Source: Dichetophora obliterata | Taxonomy: Eukaryota; Arthropoda; Insecta; Diptera; Sciomyzidae | DNA length: 64,000 nucleotides | Assembly (NCBI GenBank): GCA_963920525.1 | Contig: OY986436.1 | Coordinates: forward strand, 87,000,289-87,064,288 | Direction: 5' to 3' | Shown here: positions 1-12,600 of the stretch, in pieces | Numbering within the stretch: position 1 is the first letter of the stretch | Layout: the number at the start of each line of letters is the position of its first letter | Notes under the pieces: generated by a model | Told to the model about the DNA's origin: nothing | Database searches by the model: none | What the model saw: the letters and a program-made list of their open reading frames with translations, nothing else | Position numbers and translations under genes: made by a program

Positions 1-417
1 ATATAAAAAAGCAAGCACATCAATATCAGATCGAAGACCTCTAAGTTGACATGATTAAAATGTATTTCATTACACACACAATTTAGACATTTCTTGAGTG
101 CTCAGCTCTGATAATAAAATCGCATTCAGTCCCAATTGTATTTAAATTAATTTAACGCAATCATTCTTAATTAATCAACCCAGAGTAAAACAGTTCAAGG
201 TTTTTGTTGACGTGGCTCAAAGAAATCTGTCTTTAATTTGTTTGCAGTTTAATCTTTATAAATTAAATTTTCCATATTTAAATGTGGACTTTTTTACATT
301 TTAATACATTTTTTTTACTCGTTTTTTATATTTTCACAAATGAAAAGTCAGCACACACATTAACACACTCAACCACACTCTCAAACTCACTGAGCCAGGC
401 TCGCCTTAATGTGCGTT

Positions 418-423
418 TATAAA
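418..423 (+). promoter_or_regulatory. Possible TATA box upstream of the Dh31 start exon
   Basis: TATAAA at 418-423, about 100 bp upstream of the first ATG. It would only matter if transcription starts in this window; the good splice acceptor at 511 argues that the exon is internal. Confidence 0.12.
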
Positions 424-511
424 TTCACTGATGTGTGGATGGGTGATGCTTATCAATGTGTGTGTTTATCAATAAATGTTGGTAAATAATTATTTTTAAT
501 TATTATTTCAG

Positions 512-611
512 AATCCAGAATGATGCCAAACAAAATGCTGTGGAGCTCTTTGGCGGTTGTGGCGGTATGCTTGATTTTTGTGGCAGCAACAGACGCAGCG
601 CCAATGCCCAG
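512..611 (+). CDS. Dh31: Dh31 exon with start codon and signal peptide
   Basis: A splice acceptor ending TTATTTCAG at 511 is followed by eight untranslated bases, then ATG ATG at 520 and 523. The exon encodes [20 protein letters not shown] followed by [10 protein letters not shown]: a short basic start, a hydrophobic core and small residues near a likely signal-peptidase site around Ala26-Ala27. The donor CAG/GTAGTA is at 611/612. The acceptor implies at least one untranslated exon upstream of this window. An alternative is transcription starting nearby, since a TATAAA lies at 418. Confidence 0.88.
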
Positions 612-3600
612 GTAGTAGTATTTTGGCAGAGCTAGAGATAAATTTAAAACTGCTTTATAAAATATTGCTCATGAGCAATTAGCACAACATCATATTCTTT
701 GATAACAATTTATTTTAATTTTGCATGTTCAGCAATGAAAAGTTTTGGTATTTATTTTTTCTCTTACCTGAGTTACTGTACTGTGGTGAAACTTTATGAA
801 AAGTTCGGTCAAATTTACAATAAGTCATCAATGGCTTTTTGGGTTGTGATTTCAAATGAGTAAATTCTGAGAAAGTGCTAAAGAGCACGTAGCTGCACTC
901 TATTGCTACATATTTTTTTATAAAAAAAGTAGAAAAAACATCTGGTAGTTTGTGATGTGATTTCATATTTCTCAATCCACATTTGAGTCTTCTTCAAATT
1001 AATTTCGATATCTTATTTATCTAAGGAGTAAAGTCGCTATTTTTGAAGTTATTTATAATTTTTTTATAATGCAAGTCACTGTGCTTTTGTATTAAAATAA
1101 GTTGCAAGAGCGATATTCGTGTTTACCGACCTCGATATAGTTTTAAAAATACAATACCTTGGTCGTTTATTTTCTTTGTATATAGATATTTTTTAATAAA
1201 ATTAAAATGTCCTTCACAAAAAATTTAATTTGTCTTCAAAATGTTCGATTGAAAAAATTTCAATTAATTTCGGCACAGAACTAAGATAAATTAAACTTTA
1301 AATAGTGTTTGAAAAGAGAGTCACGAATTCATTAAAAAAAAAATTTAATTATTGATAAGCTTGGAAAAGGCGAAAAATATACAAGCTTGTCCAAACAATA
1401 TGGTGTGACAATATCCACATATGTGGCATTCATAAAAAGAACAGAATCTTAAATGTTGTTGCAAGCCTTAAATTTGAATCACAGAAGAAAAAAATTTTAA
1501 AGCATGGAGAAGGCTTTCAAAACAGGTTTGTAGAGTAACGTAAACCTTCCATAGGCCGCGTTCATAGTAAACACTTTTTGCAGAGCCGAGCTGAACTGAA
1601 ACTCGAAACACATTGGGGCATGATTTGAATTCTGTATTGCTCCAATGTATTTTTCGTCTTGGCTCATCAAAAATCCTCACTGTTAACGTGGCCTTAGACG
1701 AGACACTAATCAGTAAGCTGTTTTTAAATCAGGTTTATACACGGAGAAAATTAATTTGCTTAAATCAAGCAAATATTTTGCTTAAAAGCAATTCCGCAAA
1801 ACTTTGCTCATCACGTTGTGATTTTAGCAAAAAAATTGCTAAATTGAAATCACTTCTCTTGTATTAAGAAAAAGCAAAATTTTGATTAAATTCAAGCAAA
1901 ATTTTGCTAAGTTATAATATAACGTAAAAGCAAATTTCTGTTTAATTCAAGCAAATATTTGCTTAGTTATTATAAATTGAAATAGCAAATTTTAACTTAA
2001 TTCTAGCAAATATTTGCTAAGATCTTATAAACTCAAATAGCAAATTTTTTACGCAATTCAAGCAAATTTCTTCTAAGCACACGAGCACACGAGCACACGT
2101 TTATTCTTAATGAAGAAAATTAGGCGACGATTGGCTAACAACTGCGATGGTCGAATGGATTAGCCCATGCACTTACACTCACTCGGCCAAGGTTCAAACC
2201 TCCAGATGGTGGTAATTAAGTAAAAATTTGCTTTTTCAGTTTATAATAACTAAGCAAAATTTTGATTATATTTAAGCGAATATTTGCTAAGGTTATTATA
2301 AACTGCAAAAGCAAATTTTTACTTAATTCAAGCAAATATTTGCTTAGTTATTATAAATTGAAATAGCAAATTTTGAACAGCAAAGTTTTTGCTGAAATTT
2401 AGCATAATTTTGAAGTGGCTGAGAATCAAGCGCAAGCTTTGCTTAACCACAATTTCCAGTTGATCCCAGATCCCAGTTGATCTCGTATATTAGTTGGTGT
2501 CGGTTGTGTTTTATGGTGTTATGTAAAAACCTTTGTTTGTTATAAGGTATGCGACAAAAAGATAAGGTCAGTCTGTTTTTTCTTTGTGGAGCTCAATTTG
2601 AGTGATTACTCTTTGGATCTGGTGGATTTTATTGTTCGATAGAGAGAATGCAACAAATAAATTCTAACATAATGAGTAAACAAAGTCCCGTTAGTTTTAA
2701 ATACATCAAAAATGAAAAAAAGCTAAATTTTGCTGCGACAAAATGATAAGGTCAGTTGCAATTTTTTACGAAAACAAGTTTATTAATGTACAGAATAAAT
2801 TTTTTTAATTAATTTGGCTTCCATTTTTTTGTATTGTCTTAAAAATACGCCTCGGCATCGATCCTACCAGGCTCGCGAGTGTTGTTTGCCGAATTTCTCT
2901 CCAGGCATTCAGTATGGCCACTTTAAGATCAGCAACAGTGCTAAACTGCCTGTTATCGGCATAAACTTCACGTACAAGAATTCCCCACATGTTCTCCATG
3001 GGATTCAGGTCAGGTGAGCGTGCGGGCCAGTCCAAGACTTCCACTGAATTGCCCACAAACCACTCCTTTGTTGACCGACTCACATGGATCGCTGCATTAT
3101 CTTGCTGAAAAACAAGCGGCGCTTCTCGATTTTCAGCAAAAAAAGGCAGCAAACATGTGGAGAGTACTTCCTGGTATTCAGCACTGTTCATGCGTGTTGA
3201 CGGAAATGCGAGAGGCAATGTTCCAATAGAGCTGAATGCTCCCCACACCATCAACGAACCACCACCAAAATTTCTTTTTGAAAAATATCGAGGCTCCTTT
3301 CTTAAATCCCGCCAATAATAATTCAAACCATCTGGGCCATCAAGATTGAATTTTTTCTCGTCCGAAAAAATCATCTGAAAGAAAAAAAACAGTCATTAAA
3401 ACCTACAAATGATTTTCTTTTTATTTATTATAAAATTACCTGATGCCAATTGGTTGACATGTTTAATTTAGCGAATTCAAGCCTCTTCGCTTTATGGTCA
3501 GCATTGAGGCAAGGAATTTTTTTCATTTTGGCTCGCTTCAAATATTCATTTCCGTCGATGGCTCTGAGTACTGTCCTCTTGGATGCAGTAAGCTTAAGCT

Positions 3601-6600
3601 CTGCCTTAATTTTTGCTGCACATAAAGAATGGTAGAATTTGAGACAATTCGTCCAATGGAGCGCACTGTGGTCGCGGAAAGTACTTTTTTTCGACCAGGA
3701 CTCTTTTTTTCCATAATTTTCTCGATCCTTCAAATAATTTTGTACAACACACAGTGATCTTCCAAGGTCTCTGTCGATTTGTCTCATTCCAACTCCTTCA
3801 ACAACCTTTCCGTCAATAAATCCTTTCTCGTAAGTAGTGAGACTCTTACCACGACCCATTTCTCTTCAAAAACTGTTTAATAATTTAATTATTAAAATAA
3901 ATCAAATTTTAATACAAACGGAACACTCACCTCACCAAACAATGCAAAAATTGCAACTGATCTTATCATTTTGTCGCAGCAAAATTTAGCTTTTTTTCAT
4001 TTTTGATGTATTTAAAACAAACGGGACTTTGTTTACTCATTATATTAGAATTTATTTGTTGCATTCTCTCTATCGAACAATAAAATCCACAAGATCCAAA
4101 GAGTAATCACTCAAATTGAGCTCCACAAAGAAAAAACAGACTGACCTTATCTTTTTGTCGCATACCTTATTCGTGAGTGTATTAAAACACTTTCAATATC
4201 GTAATTACTTAAATATTATATTGTACTTACTAATATCATTAATATACAACTATTCCATTAAATAATAATTGTGCATTTAAGTTGTGTAAGTTTAATCCTT
4301 GCATATTTAACTTTGTTTAACTTGTTTAATTAATGAAGTGTTGTTGTTTTTGCATGCTTACTGTGTCTTCTTCTTTGTGCGGTGATTTGTTTATCTTCAG
4401 CTCAGTGAGTGTTGTTTTTGTTTTTTAGTTTCTACTTAACTGTGCACAAACTGCCTGAATATAATAACCATAGAAGCACATTTTGCATCTGCTCATTTTT
4501 AAAAAATTAAACATGGATTATTTTTCTGCAGAAAATATCGTTGCTTGTTCTTTAGGCGAACTTTGCAAAAGCCAAAACATTTTGAACCCCAAGTTCAGCT
4601 GTTCTGGTACATGTGAGCAAATGTTTCATGCATCTTGTGCCGGTATTTCCAACTCATGCCTTGACGACTTAAAATCTCTGCGATCAGGTCTTCGCTGGTA
4701 CTGTGCTTCGTGTAGGGCACTTTCCCCAGATGAACTTTATTCAAAAATTAAGCTTTTTGGGGAAAGTCTTAACTCGTTAAACAACAATTTTCGAGAAATT
4801 GTAACATTTTTTAGTGAAGTTAGGGCCGCACCCAGTACCAGCGTCTATGATGAAAATTCCATTTCGGAAAATATCCCGCTTGCTTTGTCACAGACTGTTT
4901 CTTCCGGGACACAAACAATACTTTCATCAGAAGACCATATTATCTCGAAAAGAAAGAGAAAAAATAAAAAAACTAATAAGAAGCGAAAATCATCTGGATC
5001 TACTTCTCAGGCCAAGCAGCCCTCAGCACCGCTTTTGAACAGGAACACTTCAGTTACTTCTTTGACTAATAGTTCAGTTTTGACTCCTATTGAGCCTAGA
5101 AATCTATCAAGCTTAAGGGCAGTGTCGAGGAAAAAAAAATTATTTATTTCACGTCTTCAGCCCGACACAACTGTTGAAAATGTATTGACTTTTATCAAAC
5201 ATAATAAATTGTTGAGTCAAAATGCATTTTGCTCATGCAAAAAAATAGGTAATAAACCTTTCCATGCTTCCTTTATTCTCACAGTTCCAGCTGAAGAGTT
5301 TGCAACTGTTCTAAACTCTAATTTGTGGACTGATAATATACTCGTTACAGAGTTTCAGCCTAAGAATAAGCCTAGAGGGACGACTCAAGCCGCTCGTCAA
5401 TCCCAAAAAAACTGAATAGGTTATCCCTTTACTATCAAAATGTAAGGGGATTACGCTCTAAGACGCGAGACATATTTTTAATGTCTCAGAATTTCTCTGA
5501 GGATATTATCGCACTGACTGAAACTTGGTTAAACGGAAGCATTACTGACTTAGAATTGTTTGATAACAGTTTTGAAGTTTATAGAAGAGATAGACATGCT
5601 GACAATACTTCTGCTGTCGGTGGAGGTGTCTTATTAGCTGTAAGGAACTCCTTCGTTAGTTCCATTATTGTTATTCCCTGCTCTGCTAACATCGAACTTA
5701 TATGCGTCAAGGTTGTACATTGCAATTCTAATGTATATCTTATTAATGCATACGTTCCTCCTAAGAGCAGTGTAGAAGTTTATGCAAGCCTTGCGGATTG
5801 CATAGAATATGTCATAAGCATAATTGACGTTAATGACGACATTTTATTGTTTGGTGGTTTTAATCTGCCTGACTTGAAATGGTAATCTTCTGACGATGAT
5901 ACATATTTTTGTGCATCTAATTCGATGACTCGCCAAGAGCATATATATGTTGATAATATATGTTCTGACTTACAACAAGTGAGTTGTATTAATAATAGTC
6001 GTGAAAGACTTCTTGACCTGGTCTTAACTACAGATAGTAACAATGTGATTGTTGAGAGGGCCCCTCATGTTTTGACTGCTGATGATGATTACCATCCACC
6101 ATTGAGCATATGGTACAAATCAGACAGGGATAATATAGTAAAGTCTAACTCAATAGATAAAGTTTATGAATTAAATTTTAAAAAAGTTGACTTTTTGAAG
6201 TTGAATCATTTACTTCAAAGTAAACTTCATGTTATTTTAGAATATGTTAATAATAACACTCTTGATGATTCAATTATTTTTTTTTTATATGGAAATCTTT
6301 GCTATGTTTTCTCTGTCCGTGCCATATAGCCTCAAATTTACGAAAAATTGTGCTAACCCCTGGTACACAAAGAGTTAAAGATTCTTCGCAACAGCAGGAA
6401 TAGGGCATGGAAAAAATATGTCTGTAGCTTAGACTTGAATGACCTAGAAATCTACAAGCGTTTGTTTCTGGATTTTGAAAATTGCTCAGCTACCTTATAT
6501 CAAAATTATTTAGACAGTACTAAGCTGAGAATATTGTCTGATCCGAAGAAATTCTGGGGTTTCATAAACACCAAAAAAAAAAATCTGATGGATTCCCTTC

Positions 6601-9600
6601 ATCATTTAAAACCTCTGACGGATTTACTGACAATCCTGTCGTAATTTGTGGTCTATTTGCCAATCTCTTTAAAGAGTCATTTTGTTCAGACTCTTTTAAT
6701 CCTGATGAAGAGTACTTTGAATATATGAACTCTACACCCAGGGTTTCGTTGGATTCTATATCCTTTACTTCAGAGGATATTTTAAAGTATATTGGATTGA
6801 TCGATGAGGATTTTAATGCTGGACCTGACGGAATTCCTGCCGCAGTGTTAACACGATGTGGTTCCGTTCTAAGTCAACCACTGTCCATGTTATTCAATAA
6901 ATCAATTAGCGAAAGTATTTTTCCACTTTTTTGGAAAAAATCTTTTATAGGTCCTATCTATAAAAAAGGTTGTAAGAACGATATAAACAACTACAGGCCT
7001 ATTGCGAAACTCTCGTCGATTCCAAAACTTTTTGAGCGCCTCGTGTATGATCGTGTGAAAATTCACTGTGGGAAGGTCGTGACAACTCGTCAGCATGGAT
7101 TTGTTACTGGCAGATCCACTGTGTCTAATCTCCTCGATTTTACAACGTTTTGCTTAAATTCATTTTATTCAGGTTACCAGGTCGACTGTATTTACACTGA
7201 TTTTAGTAAAGCATTTGATAAACTGCCACACAACTTAATTCTATTTAAGCTAAAGTTAATGGTTTTTCCACAATTTTTTGTAAGCTGGATTCAATCGTAT
7301 CTGACAGAGCGATCTTATCAAATACGATTTCGAGGCTTATTGTCAGCTGAATTTATTGCTGAATCAGGTGTTCCTCAAGGTAGCCACCTTGGTCCACTTC
7401 TGTTTGTTTTAGCCATTAATGATGTAACCCACATCATCAAACACTCTCATCTACTTGTCTATGCAGATGACATGAAAATATACAGAACAATAGATGCTAA
7501 AGACAATTCAGATCTGCTCCAGTCTGATTTGAAATCCTTTGAAATTTGGTGTTCTAAAAACAATATGTTTCTAAATCCAGATAAATGCCAAACTATGACC
7601 TTTTCGCGAAAAAGGAATAATTAAATTTTTGATTATAAGATAAAAGATACTGCGTTAAGTCGTGTAGATGCTGTCAAAGATCTGGGTATATGCATGGATT
7701 CTAAGCTATCGTTTAACGTTCATATTGATTACATTTGTAAAAAAGCATCTTCTATGCTCGGGTTTATGAAACGCTGGGCCAAAGAATTTAATAGTATGAT
7801 CACAACTACAACGCTGTATTATGCAATTGTGCGACCTCACAATGTACATGTTGAACGTATAGAGAGAATCCAAAAACGTTTTGTTCGGTTTGCTCTAAGG
7901 GGCTTAAGTGCAACTGACCTTCCTCCTTATGAAGATCGTTTAAAACTATTAAAAATGCAATTTTTGAATGAGAGAAGGAAGTCTGCAGATATCGTCTATT
8001 TACACCAACTCATAACTGGTGTATTAGATTCACCAGAACTCCTTACTCTTATAAATCTTAACACTAACCGTAGAAGCAGTAGAAATGCTAACAATTTAAT
8101 TTACTAACCTTTTAGTAGAACAAATTATATGGCTACTGCTCCTTTACATCGCATGAGTACCTTTGTTAACAACTGTAGCTTTTTTGATGTTAACTTATCG
8201 AAAGGTCAACTCAAAAGTAGATTGAAAACTAATGTATGATTAGATCTATGTAAACGCATGGTTAGTTGTTATGTCTTGTGTTGTCCCTGAGCCCAACCCA
8301 TATTATGGTGGGTAAATTTTTCTCACTTTGGATTGTTTTGGACCACTCTTATCGATATCATTAAGGCTATTCACGGTTTGAGCGTACTTTTAACAAATCG
8401 TATTTATAGCATTCGTTATTGTTCAAACTGTGAGCACCTCGCCATGTGACTGTCGTATAAAAAGATTGTGCAACCCTATGATGTATGTGATTATGCGGCT
8501 GTAGACAGAGCATAAAAATACGAGGTACAAAAAACACGTCCAAGGGCTGCTTTTATTTACGCGTGCCTGCGTATTTGCATTTGTATGCAAAACAACAACA
8601 AAGCAAAATAAGCTTTCGTAAATTGGCGTACAAATAGCAAATCGAACAAATGGCAGACCAGCGTATTCGAACTGTGACTGGCCTTATTGAGATGTTTTAA
8701 TATTATTTGGGCTGGTTCTTAAGATGATGAAGTGCGAAAAGCTGTAGTAGCTGAACTCTATTGTTATTGCATGTTATATTAAAAAAAAAAAAACAAAAAA
8801 AAAAAAACAATACAAATTTAGCAAACAGTTTTCTCCGGGTAAGCTTTTTCATAGACACATTGACCAAAATAATGCAAATCCAAAATTCCGTTTTAAGGCG
8901 TGGGTTTGGAAGACGTGAACTCAACAGAGAAGCGAAGCTTTTTTGCAGTTTGATAACTTAATGGTTTTTTTAATAAAAAAAGACACAGTTTCGATAGTAT
9001 CGTAAGTTTAGACGCAGAATTTCTTTTTATTTTGTAATAGAGAAAAATTCTAGTTTTTTCATTTAATTTTTTTAAAACTATTTTAAAGCATTTCATCTTG
9101 TAAATAAAAATTATTCAAAAACAAATTTGTCTTGTATAATAATTTTTCGTTTGAAATTTTTAGTGATGAATTTGTTGTTTTTGTTTGTGTTGCCTAAAAC
9201 TTAATGTAATTAAAATTTATGCTTAACAAATGAAGCATAATCGCGAATAACGTTCGTTGTAAACGACATTTTTTTAGTGTTTTTTTTTTCTGCATTAAAA
9301 AATTTTGAATTTTTGCAATCGGATTGAAAATATTGCTGTTTTTCCATACATATTTTTGATACTTTTTTTATTTTATTTCCATGCAGAGACTTTCATAATT
9401 AAAATAACTTCATAACTTTTATTTGTTTCTTAATTATTTACTTTCATTATTTCCTTAGTAGGTGTTTATTTTATAGTTAATATTTTAGCTTTTATATGCA
9501 TAAATTTAATCAATTTTGAAATCGAAACATCGGAAGCACTCAAAATCTTTACAGAGATATCTTGATAGTGAGGATCGCATTAGAAATAATGAAGTTATTT

Positions 9601-12600
9601 TAATTTTAGTTAAAAAAGCTTGAAAAAATACACGAAAAACAGCATAATTTTTTAATCCGATTACAAAAATTGTAAATTTCTGATGCAGTTTGCAATAACT
9701 TTTTCATTACTTTTATTTCTGACTGTTTGGTTTTTTAACAACCACACCAGCTGAAAGTTTTACGAAAAATGTGATTTTGGAGCCAAAATATTTTGGGAAT
9801 CGTCATACAAAAATCAAGGTTCACTTTTAGTCGGTGGCTTGGTAACATATTTTATTGAGGCATCTCAATGTATATGTATATTTTAAAAGTAATTTAAAAT
9901 TTAAATTTAAATAATTCTTATTTATTGTGATATTTAAAAAATAGAGGTTTCAAAGCTACACGGTTAGAAATCCTGTACTAAATTTAAAACTTTTCTGTAC
10001 TACATATAAGTTAACACCAGCTTTGGTTTCAAATCTAGTATTTGCAAAATACTAAAAAATAGTTTTAATACAACTTTGGTTTAAAATTTAGTGCAATTTT
10101 GGATTAAAATATTACAAAAAAAAAAAAATAACAAACACCGCGAGATTCGATCACACGACATTCAGTCGACATTGGTCTACACATAAAAAGTGCGATAAAC
10201 AAACATATGAACCGAGTCACCTAATATTGAGTCGCAGCATTGCAAGGCTAACTTTTTACGGGCCTTAATCTTAATTTAGTATCCAAATGTACTAGAGTTT
10301 AGTATACATTTAGTATTTAGTATACAAGTAATACAAAATTGTACTTAAATTTAAACCAAAAATGCTTAAATTGAAACCAAAAAGATTAAATTAAAACCAA
10401 AAAGTTCAAATGAATGCTTTAATATTTTTTTTTTTGGTTTAAATTCTAGTACAGAAAAGTTTTAATTATGAGTTAGTATTTGCAAAGTTTAATTTCTAAA
10501 CCGCAAGGCTTAAAAAATGCAGTAATATTTTAGTGGGACTAATATTTAGTCCAAGATTTCTAACCGTGTGCTCTTTAGCTCTTTAGCTACACGCATCCGT
10601 ATTCTTTATTGTATTTATCTTTCTGAAAATAAAAAAAAATCAATAACAAACAACAAAAACGAAAGCAACTAATGTGTATTTATGTATGTACATTTTACAA
10701 CCATATTAATAACAACAGCATCAACAAAAGCAGCACAACAACAAACGACATGATTGCGAACCAAACGAATAACCACAACAATAACCATAACAATATCGTT
10801 AGCAGCAACTGAAGCAGCTTGTGTATTTCTCATACGAATACATAGATTTTTTCTTCCTAGATTTTGCTTTTTTGTGACTTGATTAAAGAGGTGACATGAC
10901 CCAAAGATATTCGTTTTAATCGTACTCTAACTGATATTTTGGCATACATTTTTTCTTAGTACGATGAATATTAAAAGCTGCAGTTATATCCCAAAGTGTC
11001 AACTAAAGTCCTTTAATATGCCTAAAATATTTGTGAAAATGACCCCCATACAAACCGCGCTGTAAGACGTAATTCTACGTCAAATATTTTTACATTAAAA
11101 ACTTTTAAATACCTTTATGTTAACTAAAAACAAAAATGTTCTCACCAGTACATTATTATTTTACATTAATTTCGAATTATTTTTATAATATCTAAAATAT
11201 AAAACGTATATTACATAGATGTAATGTCATCGATATTTCTAGCAAATATTACATCAATAGTTTTCGTAATCGTGTTGTACAAATATTTCGATCGCTTATC
11301 ATTCGCAAATTGTATTTACCAAAACGGCGTAGTTTAAGGCCTAGAATTTGTATGGAAATTATTTTTTTTTTTATATTTCGAAGTAGGTATCCAGCCACAG
11401 TGTTTCGTCTAGATTCATTCTCTTTATACTCATTTATTTCGAAACTACTTTTTTCGACATGGTGTTGTAGAAAAAAACAAAAGCCGAATCATCTGAAATT
11501 TAGAACTATCTTAATAGCTATCGCTGGAACTAGAATCAAAGTTTTATTTCAAAAACATCGCATATTTTACACTTAATAATCGGTAGAAAACAAGCTGTTT
11601 TAAGAACTTAATTTTCAAAAGCGCGTCATTCTGTTAATTTTAAATATTTCGTTTCTAGTGCCAGCGATAGCTGCACTCATAGTGATTAAAAAATGCTTCG
11701 TTTTTTATTTTTTAGATAAATAGAAAAGTCAAAATCTACATGCCCCTTTTTCTTGAGAGCGTCTCATTAAGCGCCATTTTGAACAAGATCAACAATTTTT
11801 TGAAATTAGAAAAATATTTTTTTTATGATGAATGAGTGTTACAATATACCTTAAAAGTTTAAATATCGTTGTTTAATATTATAACTTTTTAAAAAAATAC
11901 CTTAAATTTTCGAGCGCTAGACCACCGGCCTTGCCTTAAGTGCCTATGAACATTCATGTCTCAATTCGCAATTAAAATCTACATCTAAAACAATTGTCAT
12001 CTTGTGATAATTTTCAACCCGTTCAATGGAACCTTGCTACTTTTGTTGTTTGGATAGCTAATGCACAATGGGTCTGTTAAAAAATGCATCATGATGCGCA
12101 AACTGCTTTTAGCATAGCCAAAATGTTCGAAAAAGTCCCATTTCGCAGCACTGCAAACGTCAAACAATCTAAAATGTAATTCTTTTATCAAGCGTAACTC
12201 ATCATTCGCATCAAAAAAATTCACGCTGCAATTTGGACGCTTCACAAATGCCAGTTGTTTGCATACTGCAAATCGTGGTGCATTTCCGAACAGACCCAAT
12301 GCTTTTGATCGATTATTGTGATCTGCTGCATCATAGCTTCACGCATTCATAGTAGAATATGTAGGATAGCTAATGCACACTCCTTTTAATATATTCTTGT
12401 CATATACTGCAACATAGCTTCAGTTAATAGTTAATATTGATGAACCATTTAAAGTAAAGAAGGTGTTTCGATAAAATGATAGCGTGCTGGCCTATGAATC
12501 GAATTCTCATTGCTGACATAAAAATATTTTTAATATTATATTCTCTTGTCGTAATTGAAGCAAGCAAAAGAGAACAACAGTTCTAAGAAAAAGTTGTATG

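Larger units (their letters stand above)
2545..4167 (-). mobile_element. Tc3-like Tc1/mariner transposon, apparently intact
   Basis: A 1623-bp element runs from AGGTATGCGAC to GTCGCATACCT and is flanked by TA on both sides (2543-2544, 4168-4169), the Tc1/mariner target duplication. Terminal inverted repeats are about 222 bp (2545-2766 and 3946-4167) with few mismatches. Each repeat contains two copies of a 22-bp motif, GCGACAAAA(A/T)GATAAGG and following, at the outer end and about 184 bp inward, the IR/DR layout of two transposase-binding sites per end. One intron-containing transposase gene lies inside on the minus strand. Confidence 0.93.
4200..8280 (+). mobile_element. Non-LTR retrotransposon, CR1/jockey type, near full length but decayed
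   Basis: An ORF1 with a PHD-like zinc finger is followed by an ORF2 with endonuclease and reverse transcriptase in the usual LINE order. ORF1 finger plus [12 protein letters not shown] RT suggest the CR1 branch of the jockey superfamily (inference). Neither end is sharply defined: the left flank abuts the Tc3-like element and the 3' UTR fades out near 8280 without a poly(A) tail. Frameshifts at homopolymers, in-frame stops and a small deletion show it is inactive. Confidence 0.8.

Noticed and set aside
418..511. Transcription start of Dh31 inside the window
   Set aside because: Possible because of TATAAA at 418, but the strong acceptor at 511 makes an upstream untranslated exon more likely; left as low confidence.
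1870..2050. CRISPR-like array
   Set aside because: The units are degenerate, contiguous and AT-rich without unique spacers, in an insect intron.
2141..2215. Functional tRNA gene
   Set aside because: A and B boxes fit, but I could not find paired acceptor and anticodon stems or a clear T-run terminator in place; it sits inside a repeat.
2814..3229. Plus-strand frames within the Tc3-like element
   Set aside because: Shadows of the transposase gene on the other strand.
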